Assembly (NCBI GenBank): GCA_013339895.1
Contig: JABACO010000002.1
Span: 2,269,591 to 2,333,590, forward strand
Direction: 5' to 3'
Source: Ephydatia muelleri
Lineage: Eukaryota; Porifera; Demospongiae; Spongillida; Spongillidae
DNA length: 64,000 nucleotides
Made by a program: the position numbers and the translations under genes. The notes under the pieces were generated by a model. That model saw nothing but the letters and a program-made list of their open reading frames with translations, searched no databases and was not told the origin of the DNA. Shown one piece after another: positions 57,901 to 64,000 of the stretch; the stretch's first letter is position 1, and every line of letters begins with the position of its first letter.

Positions 57901-60900
57901 AGGTCTTACGTGGTAGACACACCCGCTGGACAACTGAGGAGGAACCGGAGTCATCTGACAATCATTCCATCACCAGCTGATGAACCTACAGATAGTGATG
58001 ACACTGAGAGCACTGCTACACAGGAGGTTCTGCCTGAGGCTACAGCAGGCCCTGAACAGGCTAAAGAGACCGTACCCTTGCGGAGCCCGGTAAAGACGCA
58101 ATCTCAAACTGGAACCAGTATCAGACCTCCCATCAGATATCGTGGAGGGGGAGATGTAGTGTAATGACATCATAGATATAGGATCACGTGGGGACACGTG
58201 AGATCATTACGGATATAGGATTTGGCGTGTGCATGTTCGTGTGTTGTGCATCTGTTTGGATCTTTGAAATAAAGCTTGAATACACTACAAAAGCGATAGG
58301 CCATTCACTTCCATCAGGCAGTGTGTGAGAAATTACAGCCCCAATGCCATACGCAGAAGCATCTCCAGCCAACTTAATGGGTAAGGTAGGATCATAATGT
58401 ACTAACACATTGGGTGATGTCAGACACTGTTTAGCTTGCTTAAATGCCTGCTCACGCTGATCAGTCCATTTCCACTGAACATCCTTTCTGAGCAGCTCAT
58501 TAAGAGGATTAAGAAGTGTTGCCAGGTTTGGAATGAATTTTGAGTAATAATTTATCATCCCCAAAAATGACCGAAGTTGAGGCACACTACTGGGTACTGG
58601 GGCCATCAAAACGGCGTCTAACTTCTCTCCAGTAGCATGGATTCCATTGGCATCAATCCTGTGACCCAGATATTGCACAGATGTAGTAAGAAAACAACAT
58701 TTTTCTTTGTTCACTCTCAACCCTTCATTCTGTAAACGCTTCAGCACCTCCTCTACGGTAGCGAGATGTTCCTCTTTGTTCTTTCCTACTATCAATGTGT
58801 CATCTAAGTAGCATAACACCCCCGACATTCCTTGAAGAATTGTATCCATGGCTCGTTGAAAAATTGCAGGAGCTGAAGCAATTCCAAATGGTAAGCGTGT
58901 GTACCGGTAAAGCCCACGATGTGTGTTAATGGCAACAAATTGCCGAGATACCTCATCAAGCTCCATCTGTGTATAGGCTTGAGCTAAATCCAGTTTGGTA
59001 AACCACTTGCGACCTGAAAGAGCAGCAAACAAATCACTGGGCTTAGGCAGAGGATACTGGTCTACCATCAATGCCTGATTTATGGACACTTTATAATCAC
59101 CACACAGTCGCACTGTACCATTCTTCTTAGGTACGACTACTACAGGAGCTGCCCACTCACAATGTGTTACTTTTTCAATGACGCCAGCCTCCTCAAGTCG
59201 ATCTAGTTCCCTCTCCACTGCTTCCTTTAGAGCAAAAGGGACAGGCCTTGGTCGATGAAATTTCGGCTGTACATCTGGTAGCAACTTCAGGGTAGCTTTG
59301 AAATGCCTCATCTTGCCTAGATCATTGCGAAACAAGTCACTGTATCGTTGAATTAAGCTTTCTACAAGAGAACCCAGCACCTGACTGGGCACTTGGTGAA
59401 TTGCCAAGCGTGAATCCCGACACAGTGTCTTCCAATCTATCTCCATCCGACGTATCCACTCTCTGCCCATCAAACTTGGCCCATCTCCCTTAACCACAAT
59501 TAGTCTAAGTTTCAGTGGCTGTCCTTTATATTGCACTTCAACATCAGCTTCTCCTAACACAACCAAAGGTTCTGCAGAATGTTCTCAAAAATACTCGGGA
59601 CTTTTTCAATGTAACAGAACGCAGACCTCTATACGTGCACTCTGATACAATTGACACTGCTGCCCCAGTATCTACTTCCATTCGTATCCAGGAACCATTA
59701 ATACAAACCTTAGCCACCATTGCTGGAGAATGACTCTTCCCAACACAAGATATCACATAACTTTGCTCAACCCCTGGGTCCTCCTCTGCACCCACCCATT
59801 TAGCCTGGCTTCTATTCTTACATACCCGAGCTATATATGCCCTTTCTCACCGCATTTGTGACAAGTACAATCCTTCAACCGGCATTGATCTGGAGGATGA
59901 TTTCTTCGTCCACAATGAGTGCATTGCTCTCTTGTATCCTTTTCAGAAAGCCTTGTTCTTGATAGTTTATGAACGCCTATGTCAGGGTCCTTAAATTGCT
60001 TAGCCTGTAACTCTGCTGCTTCCTGTGCCTTGGCTAATTCTAAGGCACCAGCGAATGTAAGCTTTGCCTCTGTCAGTAATCTCCTTTGTATGGCCTCGTT
60101 CTGTAATCCACACACCAAGCGATCCCGCAAAGCTTCGTCCAGAAAGTCTCCAAATTGGCAGTTTCTCGCTAGACGTCGCAGCTCTGCCACAAAATCCGCT
60201 ACACTTTCCCCTACCAATTGACTACGGCGGTAAAAACTAAACCGCTCAGCAATAACAATAAGTTTCGGCTCAAAATGGCGTATTAACACCTCTGTCACTT
60301 CGCTGAACTTCTTCTCTTGTGGCCTAGAAGGCGCCAGAAGATTCCTCAGCACCCCGTACGTCTTGGGTCCAATTACGCTAAGTAGTATCGCTAGCTTTTT
60401 GTCCTCACCGATACCATTAGCAGAGAAATACAGTTCCACACGCTCGAGATAAGCGGTGATAGGTTCCAGGTCCGTATCGAACTCCTGAAGATGGCCGAAT
60501 TTCGCCATCCCACCCTCGTCGCCAGTATAATATAGTAAGTTCAGGAGCACATAAACGTACAACTCTTGCCTAAGGAACTGCACAATACTAGTCGCACACT
60601 GCGCATGCGCGCAGGCACTAAATATACACAACTATACTACAGATATGTGTGTAGATGTGCTTCATATTGTGAAATAATGATAATAATAATTGATGAGGCC
60701 TGAAGGTTGTGACACGTCATTACAATACAGTTTGAAGTATCATGCCACCTTCAACTGTCAATCTTAAGTTAAAAGCACGTCCCTACTGAACTTCAGACAC
60801 ACATGTAAACATGTGACAAGCACATGTACATACACACACCACACAATGTTACGTACGCACACAAATGACACCAAATCATTACTAACTGATGGATAAATAA

Positions 60901-62640
60901 TTAATAACTGCTAGTTTGGTTCATAAATCGAAATAGGTAGATGAAAGTTGTGTTCAATCTTTGCATTCTGTGCTGCTATACCATCTAGACAATATAGCTT
61001 GGCTAATGTGCACCATTCAGCTTCTTGTGCTGGAAGTTGCAGTGAATGCTTAGGCTTCCTGCTGCTTACCACTTATAATGCTATATGCCTCTAATACCTT
61101 CATCAGCTAATTTAGTACCTTCTCCGTAGGTAATAATGCAAGTGACCAAGAAGTGGCGTCAGATGGCGGCTGTGAAGAGGAGGATGCTCCAAAAGTGAAT
61201 GAAGCTGCAAATCAATCACGTGAATCTAGTGAGTACTATCCTCGTTATCACACAATAGGTTGCATTTCGTATAACGTACATATACATATGATATGTTTAT
61301 CATCTTTCGTTACTCATTATTTCAAAAATGAATATGTGTTAGATTTTGATTCGGGATTATAGGAAAGGGCTGTAGCTGTCCCGTCTCTCAATGGTAATGA
61401 GATACTTAGTCTTATGGATGTGATGAAGAAGGAATATACTTATGAAGGGTAAAAAAGGCCTCATAGTATCAGCTGGAGCTTCATCAGACATCCCTCATGA
61501 TACTGTGGCTAATCTAGAGCTACATTTGTGCATGCACACACAAATACACACACATACACACACATATGCGCATGCACAAATAAATACACACACTTCATTA
61601 TCAGATAATGGATGGATCGATCCATCTTTGTGAGCTCATTGTCCATTAAATTATACGGTTTTACAATTGCTGCGCTCTTGTCTTTTCTGCAATGTAGTTG
61701 GCTCAACTCCACATCTCAAGGTTACTAAGGTCAAAGATGACTGCTGGGGTGAGTTTGTGTATCTTTAACAGTGCTATCATGTGTATTGAACAAAGTAGGT
61801 TTGGTAAAAGTGAAAAATAATTGGTAATCCATTGCAGTGGTCAGTGCAGGCGGTATTGCTTACGAGGCCTACAAGATGGACAAATGTTGTCATGGAATTG
61901 CCCTGATTATCAGCAATATTACATTTGATCAGGATGAGGATGGTTTTCCACCAAATCGTGATGGAGGTGAAAAGGATGAGCTTGCATTGCAGAAATTGTT
62001 CGAAACATTGGGTTACAAGGTAGTGCTTCTGACAAACCTAAAGGGAGCTCAAATTACAAAAGCACTCAAGATAGTTACAGGTCATGAACAGATGTCAGTT
62101 GGTGACCTCAAAATGCCAGATGACAAGAAGAAACTGAAACTGCTGAGCAAAGAAGAATGTCTTGTCTCACCTGAAAATGACAGCTTTGTTCTCTGCCTGA
62201 TGTCTCATGGAGAAGAGGGTGTTATTCTAGGTGTAGATGGAGATGAATTTAAAATACATGACATATATGGTATTGTAGGGGAATGTAAAAACCTTTCCAA
62301 CAAGCCTAAGATGGTCTTCGTCCAAGCATGTAGAGGTGATGAAGTACCAAAAGCTGATGGCGGTGATGCTGCTCGTAAGCCAGGTGATTTGTTATTATCT
62401 TTCGCAACTTTCATTGGCCATGCCGCCTTTAGAGGAAAGAATGGCTCATGGTATGTGAAGGACTTGTGCTCAGTATTCACAGAAGGCTACATGACAAAAG
62501 ACTTCTTGTCAATGCTCACTGAGGTACACAGAGCAGTTGAGAAAAGGGAAGATGTGGAAGAAGATGGCCAAATAGTTAAGCAGATTCCTCAAATCACAGG
62601 TGTACTGAAACGCAATGTGTATTTTAACTTAAAGAAGTGA
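45629..62640 (+). CDS. Caspase with three tandem Death domains (8 exons)
   Basis: Exons: 45629-45641 (MDQA), 47655-47933 (Death 1), 50436-50729 (Death 2), 50833-50958 (Ser/Pro linker), 51235-51528 (Death 3), 61130-61228 (acidic), 61698-61748, 61838-62640 (caspase). Every intron is phase 1; 1959 nt give 652 residues. Death 1: residues 6-97 (LDWNGLGAELGISYVKIKEIE). Death 2: 98-195 (FNWESVGKRLLDD). Death 3: 238-335 (EEWKELGKAL). In the caspase domain His509 (MSHGEEG) and Cys550 (VQACRGD) are present. So are the likely S1 residues Arg426 (PPNRDGG), Gln548 and Arg584 (AAFRG). The p20/p10 linker is short and has Asp candidates (KADGGD). Layout fits an initiator caspase recruited through Death adaptors. 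The 13-nt first exon is the least certain part; AATAAA at 62915. Confidence 0.85.
45847..45919. repeat. (CA)n in caspase intron 1
   Basis: CA dinucleotide array with CGTACA interruptions. Confidence 0.9.
46195..46420. repeat. About 60-bp tandem repeat (TGGGCATCAGATAGGGTCAT)
   Basis: Four imperfect copies of GATAGGGTCATGGTAGCGGC...CCCTGGTGGGCATCA in caspase intron 1. Confidence 0.85.
47971..49956. mobile_element. TTAA-flanked TIR transposon inside caspase intron 2
   Basis: TTAA at 47967-47970 and 49957-49960 bounds a 1986-bp unit. The left end is CACCGCATCCGCGAGTAA; the right end, reverse complemented, is CACCGCGTCCGCGAGTAA. Homology goes on for about 75 bp with TGGGT, TTTGGGGG and AAAAGGTCCGCT shared. 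TTAA duplications are known from piggyBac and Kolobok elements, but neither transposase was recognised. The plus strand carries the Cys-rich ORF at 48363. The minus strand has a possible exon at 49695-49860 after an acceptor-like TTTTCTTTTCTGACACAG, reading DTITTTLETTFDALNERTIG. Confidence 0.85.
48363..49363 (+). pseudogene. Cys-rich ORF of unknown function carried by the TTAA element
   Basis: ATG at 48363. The N-terminus has a dense CxCxxxxCxxCxxxCxxCxC cluster (residues 10-28), then a basic GPKR..KRAR stretch and an alpha-helical region (ETVHDLWQAFEWSQATKKK, LAAVVRCAEILYPA). Near 48985 the sense of the protein moves to another frame (EELQSLYPGRYTLPGENEIR, acidic DEDNAGSDHDESENE). Near 49190 it returns to the first frame (IEELVERNPTIKPAEALRNL, SSLKRKIK) and stops at 49363. 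Two compensating indels, or introns not recognised, explain this. I do not recognise a transposase; a DNA-binding role is only inferred from the Cys cluster and basic tract. Confidence 0.6.
52371..53973 (-). pseudogene. RNase H end and integrase of the outer Ty3/gypsy element
   Basis: 53275-53973 begins with the RNase H tail (NADGLSRLP) and the H2C2 zinc region (ELHKEHPGASRMKALARSY, AKSCLSCQEVK). 52371-53315 continues in another frame with the catalytic core ([36 protein letters not shown]) and a C-terminal domain ending RYPQRQRRPPDRY. The DDE residues themselves appear intact; the frame change near 53300 and the nested insertion upstream break the polyprotein. Confidence 0.85.
54274..55200 (+). 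CDS. Gag plus aspartic protease start, inner Ty3/gypsy element
   Basis: 308 codons. Capsid-like region with SQLDGESAEQYITTLYALAE and RDRLVVGIRD, two zinc knuckles (CHRCGKRAHPLEHC and CSSCHRLGHFAAHC), then the protease active site KLDTGAEVTA near residue 293. The stop falls inside the protease. Protease and pol continue in the -1 frame, so either programmed frameshifting or a mutation separates gag from pol. Confidence 0.85.
   Translation: MEGIQLKPPEQFDFKRPDGWNRWKRRFEQYRVASGLAESTEERQVCTLLYCLGEDAENVLSSTNIKAEERKKYDVVVQKFDAFFTVRRNVIFERARFNRRSQLDGESAEQYITTLYALAENCDYKNWKDEMIRDRLVVGIRDSVLSERMQMDPDLTLENAKKMVRQKEAVKEQQLELKCDAGGTHESNMDTVKLQSKERGKYIQEERSASKCHRCGKRAHPLEHCPAKDVRCSSCHRLGHFAAHCCTRGLQSMQQESDSSTAMDSAYLAVVGQESSWIVDIQLCGRNLKFKLDTGAEVTAISEAVYKT
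55201..58164 (+). pseudogene. Pol (protease end, RT, RNase H, integrase) of the inner Ty3/gypsy element, one frameshift
   Basis: Reverse transcriptase: CVDLRPLN, FSKLDANNGFWQVPL, LPFGICSAPEHFQ, CLIDDTLVFG. A frame change near 56035, between RT fingers/palm and the thumb, interrupts translation; the second open part runs from there to 58164. RNase H follows, where the usual catalytic Asp block reads TANASS (Asn in place of Asp) while ETDHKPL and HVPGK are normal. Integrase has HQGHLG...CHMC, then DLFELNG, SDNGPQYSS and PQSNGQAERAV with intact DDE. The stop lies 10 bp inside the right LTR. The copy is recent but disabled. Confidence 0.88.
58295..59566 (-). pseudogene. Reverse transcriptase of the outer Ty3/gypsy element
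   Basis: Minus strand. Contains ERELDRLEEAGVIEKV, VPKKNGTVRLCGDYK, FTKLDLAQAYTQM, LPFGIASAPAIFQRAM, the CYLDDTLI box and the thumb/connection FLGMINYYSKFIPNLA. It reaches RNase H (LAGDASAYGIGAVISH, with the catalytic-type Asp) and is cut by the inner element after SEWPIAF. The frame is shifted relative to the protease segment upstream (59544-59795, MEVDTGAAVSIVS). Confidence 0.88.
59831..60508 (-). pseudogene. Gag of the outer Ty3/gypsy element
   Basis: ATG at 60506-60508 (minus) gives MAKFGHLQEFDTDLEPI. Capsid-like part with [32 protein letters not shown] and RDRLVCGLQNEAIQ. Two zinc knuckles follow (CTHCGRRNHPPDQC and CHKCGEKGHI...C). A 2-bp insertion inside the second knuckle creates a stop at 59831 and shifts the frame before the protease. 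Confidence 0.85.
60647..61129. other. Rest of caspase intron 5, no feature
   Basis: AT-rich intronic sequence between the LTR element and the exon at 61130. Nothing recognised. Confidence 0.5.
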
Positions 62641-63089
62641 TATGTATCGTTTGGACTGCCTAGTATATGGTCTTCAAGTTGAAACTTTATTGATAAACAG
62701 ATAGTGATTCTTTGTAACGTGAACATAATTACTGTTGTATTGTGTGCATTTGTGTAAGTGCCATTTTTGGCTGTCTTCTCAACAACATGACAAATGGCAT
62801 CGAATAACATTACATGTGTGCTTGCATGTGTGGGCATGTGAAGGTATATTCATGTGTGATGTAGGTGTGTATGTGTATTTGGGTAAATCGTTATAAGTGA
62901 GAAAAATGTTGTATAATAAATTTCAGTCTAAAATGTTGGCATAAACAAATGAACCATCAAATTACTAACACTTAACGCAGAGGTGATAAATTAATCACAC
63001 TACTAAATCAAGATGTGGCCACACATTTCAAGTTACTAACATTCATTAATAGGCCTTCCAATTGCATACATGAATTTCCTGACAGCACA
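62641..63089. other. Caspase 3' UTR and flank
   Basis: AATAAA at 62915-62920, 275 bp after the stop codon, is the likely polyadenylation signal. No other feature. Confidence 0.55.
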
Positions 63090-63318
63090 GAACAATCTAA
63101 ACATCCCATCTCCTTCACCTTCCCCTCCTCCCCATCAAACCACTCATAGTTCACACCTCCCTCTTCCCCATTACCACACCACTCACAGTGCATACGGGAA
63201 CTATTTGATCATCAGGAAAGATGATGAAGTATCTGGCAACCATGCTGAAAGGCCTGTCTGATCGATTGGAGGTTGGTCCACGTGTGACCAAATCTGAAGA
63301 GGGCTTCAAGTAGAAGAA
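63090..63318 (-). pseudogene. Inverted fragment of NDST exon 5
   Basis: Minus strand. 63187-63318 matches the 3' two thirds of NDST exon 5 (EALFRF.HTWTNLQ..., AGRP-like part, MVARYFIIFPDD, VPV.T) followed by the same donor ACT|GTGAGTGG and the GGGGAGGAGGGG-rich start of intron 5. Small indels shift the frame, so it is non-coding. No neighbouring NDST exons were seen in the remaining 680 bp. Confidence 0.75.
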
Positions 63319-64000
63319 GAGCAAATCTGACACTAAATACTTAGATCAAAGAGGAAACATGTACTTTTACAACATAAACAAAAGCAGTCAGGAGGGTGAC
63401 CAGACTTGCTCTGCCAATGGAATGGGTACCAGGACCGTTATTCAGTCAGCCATAAATCCCAAACACAACTACTGGTTTGGGGAGGGCTGGTGACTGGACT
63501 GATGGGAGGGTGGCCTCTTTGTCCCAATGGCTATAGGCCTCTATCCTCAGCCGATGGAATGCTGGACCTGCCCTTGCGTTTGGGTCCATTAGAGTGTGGA
63601 GCTCGTGGGCCTCAGCTGCAGAGGCTGCTGCACCAACGAGGTGACACAACTCACCCAAGATGGCAGGGCAGAGGGGATGATGTCTAACGCTGCCGACTTC
63701 TCTCTGTCCCACTCAGCAATGAGGATGCCAGCAGGTCTGGTTGTGTGTGGTCTCTTATGAGGTAATGACCCTTCTCAACACAGGTGGACATGATTGAATG
63801 ACCACACCCTACAAGGTTTGGGGAACCCCCCATGCCTGCCAGTCACAGCATGGAGATCACTATTTAATGAATGTTGCTTCAAATGTTCTATAGCTACACT
63901 TGATTTTGTATCATTGTGATGTAACGTTTCGATTGACTAAAGCAATGTCATCATTTTATTGGTACTTGGTGTAAAAAACTGATCCGTTTTACCCTGACTT
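63319..64000. other. Unassigned stretch at window end
   Basis: Has protein-like words on the plus strand near 63450-63760 (INPKHNYWFGEGW, GCCTNEVTQLTQDGRAEGMMSNAADFS) broken by stops. This may be a pseudogene of an unrecognised family. No confident gene. Confidence 0.3.

Larger units (their letters stand above)
54118..58289 (+). mobile_element. Young Ty3/gypsy element nested in the outer element
   Basis: LTRs 54118-54252 and 58155-58289, each 135 bp, TGTAGTG...CACTACA, differing at a single base. AAAGC target duplication at 54113-54117 and 58290-58294. The LTR holds AATAAAGC near its end, a likely polyadenylation signal. Primer-binding candidate TGGTGGCAGCGG directly follows the left LTR, and a polypurine tract GGAGGGGGAGA precedes the right LTR. 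Encodes gag/protease (54274-55200) and pol (to 58164). It inserted in the RNase H region of the outer element, in opposite orientation. Confidence 0.95.
52216..60641 (-). mobile_element. Ty3/gypsy LTR retrotransposon in caspase intron 5, host of a nested insertion
   Basis: Left LTR 52216-52337 (122 bp) and right LTR 60526-60641 (116 bp; lacks a GGAATA hexamer). GATAT target duplication at 52211-52215 and 60642-60646. Antisense to the caspase gene. Candidate primer-binding site TGGCGACGAGGGTGGGA follows the 5' LTR at the right end. The order on the minus strand is gag, protease, reverse transcriptase, RNase H, integrase. The RNase H region is split by the 4.17-kb element at 54118-58289. The same family as the deleted element in NDST intron 8, judging by gag, integrase and primer site. 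Confidence 0.9.

Noticed and set aside
61838..62640. Idea that the caspase lost its S1-pocket Arg, because KCCHG replaces an RG sequence near the domain start
   Set aside because: The S1 Arg corresponds to the R-x-G motif further on, and PPNRDGG keeps it.
1..64000. CRISPR arrays, bacterial operons, rRNA genes
   Set aside because: The tandem repeats have no unique spacers of constant length and the gene structure is plainly eukaryotic; no rRNA-like sequence was recognised.

Overview
The window is animal nuclear DNA. Coding sequence is split by GT-AG introns, and the gene families are animal ones: heparan-sulfate N-deacetylase/N-sulfotransferase, regucalcin, Death-domain proteins and a caspase. 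Introns are dense with microsatellites, Ty3/gypsy LTR elements and TIR transposons. The Kelch protein next to a P-loop/Death GTPase, and the repeated Death-domain exons, suggest a sponge (probably a demosponge) or another early-branching marine invertebrate. This is inference; no species can be named from sequence alone.

Layout. 1-4.1 kb: AC repeat, two dead transposase/peptidase fragments and a TCC-rich minisatellite. 4.14-6.76 kb (minus): complete three-exon regucalcin/SMP-30 gene. 6.76-7.38 kb: short divergent intergenic region. 7.38-25.19 kb (plus): complete 11-exon NDST gene, all intron phases consistent, 875 codons. Its introns hold an 18-bp minisatellite of about 2 kb, CA/TG arrays on both sides of exon 6, an internally deleted LTR element (intron 8) and an old LTR element (intron 10). 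27.06-28.47 kb: Kelch gene. 29.6-32.2 kb: Roc/COR-like GTPase with a C-terminal Death domain. 32.6-34.5 kb: dead hAT transposase and a 250-bp palindromic MITE. 34.56-36.28 kb: partial duplicate of NDST exons 9-11. 37-39.9 kb: hAT N-terminal fragment and a Ginger-like DNA transposon with a 4-bp CCGG duplication. 40.0-41.2 kb: decayed copy of the 5' part of the caspase gene. 42.0-43.2 kb: a PKD-like exon pair cut by a 742-bp MITE. 45.63-62.64 kb (plus): an 8-exon gene for a 652-residue caspase with three tandem Death domains. Its introns hold a TTAA-flanked transposon with a Cys-rich ORF of unknown function, and a Ty3/gypsy element with a second Ty3/gypsy element nested in it. 63.1-63.3 kb (minus): fragment of NDST exon 5.

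How the parts relate. NDST (Golgi heparan-sulfate modification) and regucalcin (cytosolic lactonase-type enzyme) are separate housekeeping genes in head-to-head arrangement. The Death-domain GTPase and triple-Death caspase are plausible members of cell-death or innate-immune signalling; that they work together is only suggested by shared domain class and proximity. NDST and the caspase each have a partial duplicate nearby, so the locus has undergone local segmental duplication followed by transposon invasion.
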